A stretch of DNA of 64,000 nucleotides from Strigamia acuminata (lineage: Eukaryota; Arthropoda; Chilopoda; Geophilomorpha; Linotaeniidae). Both the position numbers and the translations under genes were made by a program. Positions 1 through 10,427 of the stretch are shown here, in pieces. Below the pieces are notes generated by a model. That model made no database searches and was not told the DNA's origin. It saw only the letters and a list, made by a program, of their open reading frames with translations. Position 1 is the stretch's first letter. Each line of letters begins with the position of its first letter. The DNA lies in NCBI GenBank assembly GCA_949358305.1, contig OX442314.1:4467087-4531086 (forward strand). Reading direction: 5' to 3'.

Positions 1-2761
1 TTTGGTCCTGACCGGAAGCCAGGGTTGATGTGGAGCCACACTTGCTTTATGCGGTCCACACCATCCCTTCGTCCAAAACCCATCTCGAAGTACTCCTGCG
101 GGTCTTGAGGCGTAATTCGAGCGAACACCAGGCGTTGATGCAGGATCCACGGCTGCTGTTCCTTGATGTGGTTTTCCAGCCACGCGAGGACTCGGTTGCA
201 TAAATCCTCGCTGTTCTGGAGAATCGTTTTCGTCGCGCTCGTTATGTAGCAAAAGGCGTATAATGAGCGCAAACGTTGATAGGCGGTGAGGTGGGTGGCC
301 ATACTCGATCCCCTATCTCTTGGCGGCGAATCCTTTGGAGGGGGCGGCGGTGGCGGCGACTTCTTGCAGATCGAGAGGGATCTGGATCTGCGCAAAGCCG
401 GGGTGCGCGTCTTTGGTCTGGCACCGCAGGCCACAGGCACGACGAACTCGCGATCGTCGCTGTCGAGCCACTCCATTGGAGACGAGATGTTGCAACTCGG
501 TGCCTCGGTCGCACGGGAAACACTCGACGTTGCCGTGATGGCAGCGTGGAGTGGAGCTGCGGATGACGGTGGTGCGCCAGCGGGACGGGCGGTGGCTCGT
601 TCTGCTGCGCGTCGCTGCTTCAGCGCAGCCCATTCCTGCCGTAGTCGAATGGCGGATCCAGCCGGAGTTTCGCCAGTCGCCTCGGCTTGTTGCGTCAATT
701 CGGCGAGCATCGTTGGAGGATCGGGGCGAACTGACTCCCAATCGTCCAGCAAGGCTCGTGGAAGCCCTAGCGGCACGGTCCACAATCGAGTGGCGGCGGC
801 CAGAGCAATCTGTGGGTCGGGAAAGACTCCTTGGAACAGGATTCGAAGAAGTCCCTCCGACAACTTTCTGTTCATCTTCTGCAGCGTCCGTTGCAGTTGC
901 TTGTCGGACTTGCACGACGTAAGCTCTCGCGCAAGCCATTGCCATTCTTTCTCTCCTTCGCGGATCTGAGCGAGTTGGTATTCGTCCAGATGCGCGAGGT
1001 ACATCGTTTGGGCTGTCTCGGGAAACGATGAGAATCGCCTCCAGAGATCAGCGCACTCCTGTGCGGGAAATGGTTCTTGAGAGACGTATCCCTCAAAACG
1101 GATGACCGATGTCACGTGTGGCACGGGCACCGATGGGTCTGGTCGCATGTCGCTGGTGACTGGACGGCAAGCGAACGGCAAAGAGGTGTTGACGTCTCCT
1201 TGACCGGCTTGCAATGCGGCGATGCGTCGATCTTCTTTCGCTATCTCGTCCGACCAGTCAATTCGGCCGGAGGAGGAAGCGCTAGGCTGTGAAGCGTTGG
1301 ACCTTTCTTCACGCGATGAGAGAGAACTCCTCGTGGAAGATTGGCGCGATTGCACTCGAGGTCGGCTTCGGGATGTGGGTCTCGACACGGACTTCGAATG
1401 TCTTTTTGGCGGCGTCGACTCGCGTCGGTGATGCGAGCGATGACGAGCCTTCTGGAGTGGAGGTAACCCTCCAATGGCGCCTTCCCCCGACGACTGTGTT
1501 GGGGAGGAGCGACGGCCACTGTAGGGCGACCTCGATGATCGTGACCTCGACGTGGAGCGCGGTGGCACCACGTGGATGGTGGAAGCGACCTGTACCCGGG
1601 GCTCAGGCTCTGGATACGGGTTTGGCACAAAATCAGCATGGAAACATCCGCCCATGGCTAGCTGATGCATCTCCGATTGGCATGTCGGCACCCAACGTTT
1701 CTTTCCGTCCGTTGTTACACGGAAAGATTCGTGGTAGAGGCGTACAACCTCGGCCTTGGTTTGGTCCAAGCGTTGGAAAATGTCCTCCAAAATCTGTCGA
1801 CGCTCCCACGCAGGAGCGTTGAAGTAACGGCGATGGTCTCGCGTTTCTTGATTGATCACTGTGAAGGCGAAGTCGAGCAACACGTTTCGCAGTGGTCCGA
1901 AGGTGTCGCGCTTCATTGCCCACTCGAGGGCGTCGCGATGACCGAATCCATCGATTAAATAGGCGATCCGAAACTTCGTTCCCCATCGCTTGTTTAAGGC
2001 TTTTGAGAACTTGTGTCGGGCCGCCCAAAACGTCAGTCTTCCTTTAGACTTTATGATCTCCGGTGGCAAAGCGTGTCGCCAGACACCGGGAGCGGTTGGA
2101 ACATCGGAGTGTAGTTCGAGATGCGTTTCCCGAAGCTGGATGATCTGTAAAAATATTCGAAGAAATAATTAAAATCCATTTTTTCGTGTAAAATAATTAT
2201 TTCCGAATTTTCAGTGAATAAAATCACGGGTGAGATTTCATTCGACAGTTTAGATTCATTAAATCTTTCAAAATATTTGAAAAATCGTGAAAAACGTTGT
2301 TTCCGACGGCTATGTTTCAATGTTTGGAGCGTTGCCGTAGCAACGCCTCAAAAACGAGACACAGCGCCATCTGATGATAATAATGGCGGCGCCTTCTTGC
2401 GAAGGCGTTACCAACGAACTTTTCGCTTTTTCCGAGTGAAAATGCACTTTTAATTACTTTTCATGACTGAAAGGTAATTTTATTTTAATTTATTTACCCG
2501 GTCGTGTCTCTGTGCACGAGTTTCGCCGTTTGGATCGGCGAATAGGCCTCCTCGAAGTTGTGGTCGGGGCGGCGCGACTGGCAAACGGGCTGCAGCGTCG
2601 GCCAGAGCGGCTTGAGCTTCGGCGGACGCTTCGGCGGATTCTTCGGTGACATCCACGGATGTATTCGAAGTATTTGCGGAACCAAGCAGCGTCGAATTCG
2701 TTTCTAATTCGAGGCTGTTGGCGCCGGCTTCGCTTCCTTCTTTCGGTTCTCCTTCTTCCAT
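1..2761 (-). CDS. Spliced third ORF (ORF3) of element 1, env position, function unknown, 3' partial
   Basis: Exon 1 is 2761-2498 (ATG at 2761) and ends at a GTAAAT donor. Exon 2 starts at 2144 after a TTTTACAG acceptor and is open without a stop to base 1, in the same phase, giving more than 800 codons. The long reading frame has no internal ATG start convention, so it is only obvious after splicing. Exon 1 is acidic. Exon 2 has a globular N-terminal part, an Arg/Ser-rich stretch (about 1560-1300), and a C-terminal helical-looking part. No signal peptide, furin site or membrane segment was seen, so it is unlike a retroviral envelope. Blocks such as RWVP...SEMHQL, GVFPDPQ...LPRALLDDW and VLAWLENH have counterparts in the third ORF of element 3 (56759-60223). 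Function unknown; a nucleic-acid-binding or accessory particle protein is speculation. Confidence 0.75.
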
Positions 2762-2769
2762 TTGAACGA

Positions 2770-2847
2770 CTAATCCAAATGGAAAAGAAAAACGAAAATT
2801 AATTTATTAGTTTTTCCTTGGAAAATTCCAAAGAAAAAACTACTTAC
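2770..2847 (-). promoter_or_regulatory. Possible splice sites upstream of ORF3 start
   Basis: On the minus strand a donor-like TTGTAAGTAG (GT at 2847-2846) is followed by a pyrimidine-rich stretch and an acceptor TTGGATTAG ending at 2770, only 8 bases before the ORF3 ATG at 2761. The acceptor could receive a subgenomic RNA from an upstream donor, as for env in errantiviruses, or the pair could be a short 5' UTR intron. Predicted from sequence only. Confidence 0.35.
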
Positions 2848-2971
2848 AATTGAAGAATCTCGTTGAAATAATCCGGTTGTTTCGCTTTTGGTTTTTTGGA
2901 GTTGAGCACTTAACACACGTGTGAGATCGAAGTGAACTCAGACGCGAAGTGATCAGTTCAAATACCGGAAG

Positions 2972-5900
2972 TTACGTTTGGGTAACGTCGCGGTTAGTGA
3001 CGTCATCCAATCTTATTGTTTGATTGGTTTGCGTATGGCTTGGGGAATTGCTCCTTACGTCATACGGCTGATCCCTGGATCTCGAGGTTAGCGAGGGGAG
3101 AAGACACATGTTGTTTTTTCCTCTCGGTTTACGAGTCCGAAGATTATATCTCTTTGTCGGCGAGGGATTTATTGTATTTAAATCGCCATCTTCATTGTCA
3201 TCGGAGACTGAGTCAGATGAGTCTTTTATTTCAGATGTTTTTTGTTTCTTTTCTAAAAACACCTTTTTATTTAATTTTTTAGCAATTTCAAGCTTTTTGA
3301 AACTGTCACGAAGTTCAACGTCGTTATTCACGAGGTCTGACTCCATTTGTGGTTTGGATGAATTATCGACAGGTATTTTCTTTAATTCATCGTCATCTAA
3401 CGTATTAATTATATTTTCAGTTTTTTGACCGACTTCTTCGCCTTCTAACCATACTTCCTGATCGAAACTCGGGAAATACGGAGTTAATTCAGACGAATGG
3501 ACAGCTGGAAATATTTCGTTATTTTCTAGCTTTCTCAATTCTACGGATCCTCCCTGTAATACTTTGGTTATTACATATGGTCCTGTTCTTTTATCAGCGA
3601 TGCCAGCTGCAATGCCGCGGGCAGCGCTCGACAAAACATGAGAATCTCTCCAAACTAAATCGTTTAATTTAAAATTGGAGAACTTCTCACCTTCTTTTTT
3701 AAGATTAACTCGTCTACGCAAATCTAACACGTGTGACATCATGTGCTGATATGTTTCGGCGATAACGGCTTCTAATTTTTGCACGTATAAATGTGGGTTT
3801 TTTGGATCTACGACCAAAATTCCTTCAGGTATTCTTGGATCCCAAGGTACTCTGAGTTCGCGAAAAAAGTTAAGAAATGCGGGAGAGAAGTCTCTTCCTC
3901 TCGTCACCGTAGTTCTCAAACTAAATGCAAATTCACGCAAATATTCGTCCCATTTGGAATGAACCGATGAATAAATTGCAACCAAATATTTGATGTCACG
4001 GTTAACCCTTTCAACCGGGTTAGCTTGTGGGTGATACGTTGAAGTTGGTGTTGGAACCATCTTGAACTTTTCACAAAATTTTTTAAAGACTTGGGCTCGA
4101 AATTGCGGGCCGTTGTCAGAAATAATTTTACGAGGGAATCCCATGCTCATGGAAAGGTGATAAATACAATTTGCTACTTTTCCAGCAGTGGGGTTACACA
4201 TTGGATATAATTCTGGCCAATGAGTTGCCACGTCAAGTATGACTAAAATATGTGTGTTGTTTTTGCGCGTCCGAGGTTTCGGGCCGGTCAAATCAACACT
4301 TAGGCAGTCAAATGGGCTGTAAGGACCCATTTGCGCTGCTTCAATTTGTCCTTTCGTTCGAGGCTTGCAAGCTTGACAACGCTCGCAATGTCGAATGAAT
4401 CTCGTAATGTCCGATTTCATGCCTTTCCAGGTATAAATTCGGCGCGCTCGATAAAGAGTCCTTGCAATTCCTGGGTGGCCAGAAAGTGGGTGGCCATGCA
4501 TTAGCCAAATAATTTTATACTTCAATGTCTGAGGTACAAAAACTTTGAGTGCTCTCCCATCCTCCCCCAATTCATCAGACATTGTGGGATGAAATTGCAT
4601 TAATAAGTCATCTTCAATTAAGAAGGTGGTTGCGTGTTTTCTATATTGTTTCCTCTGGAGTCGCGTTGTGACGTCAGGCGGAAATTGATTACAATTTAAA
4701 AAATTACGCATCAATTGGCAAACTTTATCTTCTTTTTGGGCCTTGATTATGTCTTCCCTTGTGGGAGGTTCACAATCAAGACGTTCTACAATTTTGGCGA
4801 CAAATGCTTTTATTAAAACATTTGACGAAGGAACTTGGAATTTCCTTGAAATTTGCGCTCTTATGACGTCATCTGATTCCTCAGAGGAGTCATAAATTTT
4901 AGTCCAATAGTTGACGAATTCATGATCTTCCTTTTCCTCCAGTGTGGAGACAGGAAGTTCATGAAATTTTCCCATTTTCCAATTTCGTTGAGGTGATGGA
5001 CAGTAAGATAATAATTCATCATTATCTCCATCATCTTCAGGATTTTCCGGTTTGTCAATCGGTGATCTGGATAAAGCATCCGCTAAAACATTTAGTGGAC
5101 CTTTAATATATTGTATTTCGAAAGAGTAGCGCATTAGCTCCATTTGCCAACGCGCTAACCTTCCGGCAGGTTCGTCTAACTGCATCAACCATTTTAATGC
5201 TTGATGGTCAGTCCTTACTATGAATGTTGTAAATTCCAAGTAATGTCGAAATTTACGTAATGCCCAGATTACCGCTAGGCACTCCAATTCTGTGGCGCTG
5301 TAATTTATCTCAGCAGGTTGCAAACTTCTGCTGGCATAAACACAAGGCACTTCGATATTTTGATCATCGATTTCCCTCATTTGCATAAGCGCGGCGCCAA
5401 GTCCTTTTCTGCTGGCGTCGGTATGCACAATAAATGGTTCTGTCAAATCAGGCATGGCCATTGTTTCTGCATTCGTCAAAGCATCTTTTATTTGATCAAA
5501 AGCTTCTTGATGAATTTCTGACCAAATAAATTCCACATCCTTTTTGAGTAAAGGACGTAGAGGTTCTGTCATGACTGCTAGATTCTTGAGTAATCTGTGA
5601 AAAAAGTTCACCATTCCCAAAAATCTTTGCAACTCTTTCAAATTTGAAGGAGCTGGCATTTCTTTAATGGCGGCGACTTTTTTAGGGTCGACACTAACTC
5701 CTTGAACACTTAACTTGTAGCCAAGAAAAGTTAATTCTTTTCTGCCAAATTTTGATTTTTCTGGATGAACATGAAGATTTGCATTTTCAAGTTTACTCAG
5801 AATTTCTTCCAGATGAATCATGTGTTCTTCAAAATTTTTAGATATAATAATTATATCATCGAGGTATGCCCATGCGAATTTTCGATAGGCGTCCCCCAAA

Positions 5901-7420
5901 ATCTTTTCTATCAACTTTTGGAAAGTTGACGGCGCATTTACGAGACCAAAGGGCATGACTCGAAATTGTAGTCGACCCAAAGGGCTCCAAAACGCAGTTT
6001 TAGCACGGTCGTTCGGATGAACCTCTATTTGCCAATAGCCTTTTGACAAATCTATCGTTGTGACCCATTCAAATCTTCCGAGTTCTCGCAAGATTTCCTC
6101 AATGCTCGGCATTTGAGGAGGATCGTATAATGTATGTGCATTGAGTGGTCTAAAATCAATGCATAGTCTCGGATCACAATCCGGACGCATCACTAGAACT
6201 ATTCGCATTCCATAGTCTCCAGTGGCTTGTTCGACGTACCCATTATCCAACATATCTTGACAGATTTGACGGATAATTTCACGTTTCTGTGGATTTACGC
6301 TTTTAAACGGAACTCTAATTGGAACTTTAGTGTCCAGTTTAATTTCATGCCTAACGAGGTGTGTTCTACCTGGTCGGCGAGATAAAATCTTTTCATGTTT
6401 CTTTAATACTCTTTCAAGCATTAAATTATTTTCCATTGACAAATTAGCGTCGCTAACAAGTCTTTGTACTATATTTTCTTCATCGGCAACTTTAGCTTGA
6501 CATGCAGTGGCGGAACCAGCTTTCATGTGATTTGCTTTAATAAAGTCGCGTTTCATGATTTCTTCGGGTGGATCAAGGAACTCTTGATAACGATCAAGAA
6601 TCGCTTGAGGAACAAAAGGTAAATCTTCTTTCAAAGACTTGACAAAATTCCAAGACATGGTCTTAGGATTTGGTTGAATATTGAGTCGATTCATGAAATC
6701 ACATCCTAATAAAATAATAGGATATTTATTTCTTAAAATTATGAATGGATGACTTAACATCCTGTGAGTCCACGCAAAAGAAAGTAGGAGAGTTCTTTCA
6801 GGGACTACATCTTCTGAAGCAGTCGTAACTCTCACATCCGGTCCAATTGGTCGAATTTCGTCTTCCATCTTCAGTGAAATTACTACGGAGTAGGCCATGA
6901 AGCTTCGATTAGCTCCAGAGTCTAACATCCCTGTTATCATACCGTTTGCCGTCTGCAATCGAATTGTCGGCAAATCATTGCTGTTTGGTATGTCCGCGTA
7001 TTTGCATTTAAAACGTCGCGGTGGTTTAATTTCTATCGGCGGATCCAATGGTAATTCGTCCAATAAATCATTAGTGACTAGCGTTGTAGCCATTAATTTT
7101 TCAATACAATCGTCAAGACCAGGTAAATCAATTTTATCTGACCTTTCAACAATTTCAGGTGTTGGCCTAGCTTTTTCATCAAGTAAAGTAACAGCATCTT
7201 TTATTTTAGATTCCCAATCAACTTTTATTTGTTGAACTTTTTCTTTAAAAAATTCTTCAGTGATGTTTTCATTTTGCAGCACAAGCCTTAAACTGGAAAC
7301 ATCAATTTTTGGAAATACTAAATTATTTTCGATTTCTAATTTAATCTGAGTATTCAAAAATTCATCTAAAATTTGAGATGGTGTTAGTTCTTTTTCCGAG
7401 GCGTTGGGCGTCGCATCCAC
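2972..7420 (-). CDS. pol: gypsy pol polyprotein (PR-RT-RNaseH-integrase) of element 1
   Basis: An uninterrupted 1482-residue frame. Aspartic protease DSGAN is near residue 168. Reverse transcriptase has the MPFGLVNAPSTFQ block and catalytic YLDD near residues 519-522. RNase H starts near 662 (HTDAS, later TDHQALKWL). Integrase has an HHCC zinc motif around 975-1018 and a DDE core (D in SVDLTGP, D in SDNGPQF, E in NPVERVN near 1138). A GPY/F-type module (GPYVITKV) follows near 1255, then an acidic and basic tail. It starts 20 bp after the gag stop with its own ATG, so pol is not an overlapping frameshift ORF here; reinitiation, readthrough or splicing must be used. All catalytic residues are present, so it is probably functional. 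Confidence 0.95.
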   Translation of the reverse strand: MDATPNASEKELTPSQILDEFLNTQIKLEIENNLVFPKIDVSSLRLVLQNENITEEFFKEKVQQIKVDWESKIKDAVTLLDEKARPTPEIVERSDKIDLPGLDDCIEKLMATTLVTNDLLDELPLDPPIEIKPPRRFKCKYADIPNSNDLPTIRLQTANGMITGMLDSGANRSFMAYSVVISLKMEDEIRPIGPDVRVTTASEDVVPERTLLLSFAWTHRMLSHPFIILRNKYPIILLGCDFMNRLNIQPNPKTMSWNFVKSLKEDLPFVPQAILDRYQEFLDPPEEIMKRDFIKANHMKAGSATACQAKVADEENIVQRLVSDANLSMENNLMLERVLKKHEKILSRRPGRTHLVRHEIKLDTKVPIRVPFKSVNPQKREIIRQICQDMLDNGYVEQATGDYGMRIVLVMRPDCDPRLCIDFRPLNAHTLYDPPQMPSIEEILRELGRFEWVTTIDLSKGYWQIEVHPNDRAKTAFWSPLGRLQFRVMPFGLVNAPSTFQKLIEKILGDAYRKFAWAYLDDIIIISKNFEEHMIHLEEILSKLENANLHVHPEKSKFGRKELTFLGYKLSVQGVSVDPKKVAAIKEMPAPSNLKELQRFLGMVNFFHRLLKNLAVMTEPLRPLLKKDVEFIWSEIHQEAFDQIKDALTNAETMAMPDLTEPFIVHTDASRKGLGAALMQMREIDDQNIEVPCVYASRSLQPAEINYSATELECLAVIWALRKFRHYLEFTTFIVRTDHQALKWLMQLDEPAGRLARWQMELMRYSFEIQYIKGPLNVLADALSRSPIDKPENPEDDGDNDELLSYCPSPQRNWKMGKFHELPVSTLEEKEDHEFVNYWTKIYDSSEESDDVIRAQISRKFQVPSSNVLIKAFVAKIVERLDCEPPTREDIIKAQKEDKVCQLMRNFLNCNQFPPDVTTRLQRKQYRKHATTFLIEDDLLMQFHPTMSDELGEDGRALKVFVPQTLKYKIIWLMHGHPLSGHPGIARTLYRARRIYTWKGMKSDITRFIRHCERCQACKPRTKGQIEAAQMGPYSPFDCLSVDLTGPKPRTRKNNTHILVILDVATHWPELYPMCNPTAGKVANCIYHLSMSMGFPRKIISDNGPQFRAQVFKKFCEKFKMVPTPTSTYHPQANPVERVNRDIKYLVAIYSSVHSKWDEYLREFAFSLRTTVTRGRDFSPAFLNFFRELRVPWDPRIPEGILVVDPKNPHLYVQKLEAVIAETYQHMMSHVLDLRRRVNLKKEGEKFSNFKLNDLVWRDSHVLSSAARGIAAGIADKRTGPYVITKVLQGGSVELRKLENNEIFPAVHSSELTPYFPSFDQEVWLEGEEVGQKTENIINTLDDDELKKIPVDNSSKPQMESDLVNNDVELRDSFKKLEIAKKLNKKVFLEKKQKTSEIKDSSDSVSDDNEDGDLNTINPSPTKRYNLRTRKPRGKNNMCLLPSLTSRSRDQPYDVRSNSPSHTQTNQTIRLDDVTNRDVTQT

Positions 7421-7440
7421 TAGACCGTCTGGATGCGCGC

Positions 7441-10335
7441 TTACAAGTTTTTTAGAAGTTCGCCGATTGATTTCATCGATTTTTCGAACTCCTCAATGAT
7501 CTTGTCTTTGCTCGATTTCCTATCAGGACATTCTTTAGCCCAATGTCCCAATTTTTTACAAATATTACACGGGTCAGTAGCAGGCGATTTCGCGACTTTT
7601 GGCGAAGGCGAACTTGAACGTTTGGCTTCGTCCTTTTTAGGGGTCGGCGACTTCGATCTACTGAGCGCGTCTGTCTTTGGTGAACCAAAAGTAACGTTTT
7701 TAGGCGCCATCTTTGGTCCAAATTTTCGAGCTACTGCGTTATTACGGGCTAATAAAGCAGCTGCAGCCTCGCTTTCTGGTTCCGAGTCAGATTTCTCTGG
7801 TTCAGAAGCAGTTTCCATTTCAGTCACTTCGGCTAAGTGAGCTTTAGGGGTTGGATGTGGATTTTTCCCATCCGATCCCTTTTTAGATTCCTTAGCAGTC
7901 TCTGCCAAAAAATCTCCTCGTTTTGGGGGTTGCAAAAGAGGGGTATTAGCAAAACGTGTATCTTTAGCTAATTCCTTTCTCCGTTGCTGTCGCTTAGCGT
8001 ACGCAACTTTTTCATCAGCTGGTAGATAAGCTTTATAATTTTCGTCAATCCTTATTTGATTGGCTCGCATAAATTTGGCTAATTCAGCGAAACCACCCGG
8101 ATAAGGTGCTCGTACTGAAAGTAGAACATTTTTTGAATAATCTGTCAATCCACGTCGGAATTGACGATCAATGGCTGCATCTCCCATCGTATAAGGGAGA
8201 GTGACCAATAAATCCTCAGTCCTTCTTAAATAAGAGCGAAGACTTTCGCCTTTATTTTGAGAAAGATTATCCCACATTTGTAATAAGTCTTCACTTGACT
8301 CTCCATACTCAGTCATGAATTCTTCTACAAAGTGGTTCCAATTTTGAAATTGTTTAGAATAAAACCATTTCTCAGCTCGGTCTATAAGAGCTTTAGGTAC
8401 TACTCTTTTCAAAGCAGTGTGACATGCAATGCCATTCAACCTTGAAATTCGTAAAACTTCATCTAAAAGAGTGGATCCAGCTTCCCATTCTCCATCGAAT
8501 AAAGCGGGTTTGATGTGATCCCATCTAATAGTTCTTTCATCAACTAGATCGTGCGTCCAGTTGTTGGCAGTGTATTGAGCAATTTTCTGTCGTAGTGCAA
8601 TGTCAGCATTATCGGCAGTAGCGTCAGATCGATCGGAAGATCGACGATCAGCTAATAATCGATCAATTTCTTCAGCAGTGTAATAATGTGTATTACGCCG
8701 AGAAGAATGGCCTCGATGTCGACGTCGATGAGATCGATGTCGATTATCGCGTTCTTGTTGCGCATTCACATCAGAATCCGACCTTGAATCAGATTGTGAA
8801 TTTGAAGGCGTGTTAAAATGTGGTGTTTCAGGTGGGTCGGGTGGGTCGCCGTCATCGTCTGGCGGTCGACGTCCACCTCCAGGTGGTCCATCTCCATGTC
8901 CATCTGGATTTCCTCCATCTGGTGGATTTCTTCTATACTGACCCCCACCTGGCGGGCTTTCATGTCCGTCGGGTGGTTCGCGTGCTGGATTCGTGTCTCG
9001 TCGACTTCTTTTCGACGAGTCTTGCTGTTGAGCCAGTGGTATCATTCGAGTAACATGAATACCAGTTTCATGCCGCCTATTTCGATCATCTACCATTCCC
9101 AACAGTCGGTCACTGTTGTGAAAAATAGGATTTCGATTACCTGGGAGCGGATTGCGATCAGCTCTCCGTTCCTCGGAATCTGAAGGACGTTTTCTTTTTG
9201 AGCGATGGCGGCGACGCGAACGTTGGTCGTCATCACTCGATAATCCAGATTGGCTACTTAACTCTGAAACAACGGAAATTGTTATTGTTTCGGGAGTCAA
9301 AATAGGGACAGTTGGCGCAGCCATTTCTGGTTGCACCAATTGGTCAGTATAATTTCTTGCTTGCAAACGATCTTTCATTTCTGCAAGCTCTTCTTGAGCG
9401 CGCAACAAATCAGCTCGGAGAATTTCATTCTCATTTATTTGATTTTGCGATTCTTCTGGTTGTAATCGCTTAGCAGGGTTGCTAGACTTGACTTGTCCGC
9501 TCGTACTGGGTTGATCCAGCGAGTGGAAAATCTCGTCTTCACGCTTAGCTATTTTGCTTTCGCGAGTACGCTGTGTTTTAGCACGTGTGTCTAATTCAGC
9601 AGCATATCTCACTAGTTGATTATGATTGCGTTGGTAGTGGTCTGCCAAATCAATCAGTTCTTTATTTTTCTGCTCCAGTTTACTTTTGGTAAGCTCGAGC
9701 TGTCTTCGCGCCTCTTGGTGTGAGCGAATTGAAAGTTCATTTCTAGTATTCATTTTAGAAAGATCTTCCACTTCACCTTTTAATCTGTATTCTCTAGCTT
9801 TTTGGGCTAGAAATTCCTCATTTTGTCGATTGAGTTCCATATGTTGGAGCTCAACCTCCGCTTTTTGTTGTTGAAGCTCAGCTTCTTTTCGCTCCATTTC
9901 AAATTGTAAATTTGAAACGGCGCGGTCAGTGTGAAGTCGTATCATGGCGCGATGAATCTCTTCCACCGTCATGTCGTCCGTTATTTGGGCGCCATCCTGG
10001 CGTGCTTGATTTCTCAAAGCATCCAACATGGTCATGCGAGGAGGTGATTCGTGAGACGATTCACTTTCCATTTCACGTAACGTATTTTCCACTTCCTCCA
10101 GTGGAAGTGGCGGGAGTTCTTGGTCGTTAGAACTCGCACTTGAAGCGCTTAATGCTCTAGCAACTTCATTTTCAGCATCCTTAAGTTGTTTCGGATCTGG
10201 AACTGGTGTTATTTCTTCAGAAATAATTTTTTCCATAAGCATTTCAGGCTCGAGAGCCGGCAAAACCGTCGCTGCTCGTTTCTGAGTGCTTGGTCGACCT
10301 CGCTGTCGTTTTACAATTTGCATTGGCGTCGCCAT
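7441..10335 (-). CDS. gag: gypsy Gag of element 1, unusually long with coiled coil and CCHC knuckle
   Basis: A 964-residue frame starting 73 bp downstream of the primer site. The N-terminus is basic and includes RQRGRPST, which contains the RGRP core of an AT-hook (resemblance only). Residues about 130-290 are rich in Glu, Gln, Lys and Arg with heptad spacing and look like a coiled coil. A Pro/Gly-rich disordered stretch follows, then a capsid-like part (WDHIKPALFDG...) and a CCHC zinc knuckle (CNICKKLGHWAKEC) near the C-terminus. Typical Ty3/gypsy Gag is about half this length. The capsid-like part resembles that of the element 2 Gag (32975-35557), which supports one lineage. Confidence 0.9.
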   Translation of the reverse strand: MATPMQIVKRQRGRPSTQKRAATVLPALEPEMLMEKIISEEITPVPDPKQLKDAENEVARALSASSASSNDQELPPLPLEEVENTLREMESESSHESPPRMTMLDALRNQARQDGAQITDDMTVEEIHRAMIRLHTDRAVSNLQFEMERKEAELQQQKAEVELQHMELNRQNEEFLAQKAREYRLKGEVEDLSKMNTRNELSIRSHQEARRQLELTKSKLEQKNKELIDLADHYQRNHNQLVRYAAELDTRAKTQRTRESKIAKREDEIFHSLDQPSTSGQVKSSNPAKRLQPEESQNQINENEILRADLLRAQEELAEMKDRLQARNYTDQLVQPEMAAPTVPILTPETITISVVSELSSQSGLSSDDDQRSRRRHRSKRKRPSDSEERRADRNPLPGNRNPIFHNSDRLLGMVDDRNRRHETGIHVTRMIPLAQQQDSSKRSRRDTNPAREPPDGHESPPGGGQYRRNPPDGGNPDGHGDGPPGGGRRPPDDDGDPPDPPETPHFNTPSNSQSDSRSDSDVNAQQERDNRHRSHRRRHRGHSSRRNTHYYTAEEIDRLLADRRSSDRSDATADNADIALRQKIAQYTANNWTHDLVDERTIRWDHIKPALFDGEWEAGSTLLDEVLRISRLNGIACHTALKRVVPKALIDRAEKWFYSKQFQNWNHFVEEFMTEYGESSEDLLQMWDNLSQNKGESLRSYLRRTEDLLVTLPYTMGDAAIDRQFRRGLTDYSKNVLLSVRAPYPGGFAELAKFMRANQIRIDENYKAYLPADEKVAYAKRQQRRKELAKDTRFANTPLLQPPKRGDFLAETAKESKKGSDGKNPHPTPKAHLAEVTEMETASEPEKSDSEPESEAAAALLARNNAVARKFGPKMAPKNVTFGSPKTDALSRSKSPTPKKDEAKRSSSPSPKVAKSPATDPCNICKKLGHWAKECPDRKSSKDKIIEEFEKSMKSIGELLKNL

Positions 10336-10407
10336 TTTGTCAAATTGAAAAAGAACAATGGAAATAAAGGATTTTTTCGCAAAAATCGGATTTTAACAAT
10401 CAAAACT

Positions 10408-10425
10408 ATCCCGGACGGGCCCCCA
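10408..10425 (-). other. Primer binding site, tRNA-Pro type, element 1
   Basis: Minus strand TGGGGGCCCGTCCGGGAT, two bases inside the LTR end. It closely resembles the tRNA-Pro primer site known from murine leukaemia virus (TGGGGGCTCGTCCGGGAT). It fixes the inner border of the 5' LTR at 10428. Confidence 0.85.
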
Positions 10426-10427
10426 AG

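Noticed and set aside
242-2028. Several overlapping ORFs of 60-230 codons on both strands
   Set aside because: They overlap the single long minus-strand frame from 2144 to 1, which keeps the exon phase and matches ORF3 of element 3; the others have no features.
1-2761. ORF3 as a retroviral envelope gene
   Set aside because: Position fits, but no signal peptide, cleavage site, fusion peptide or membrane anchor is visible in the part present or in the complete element 3 copy.
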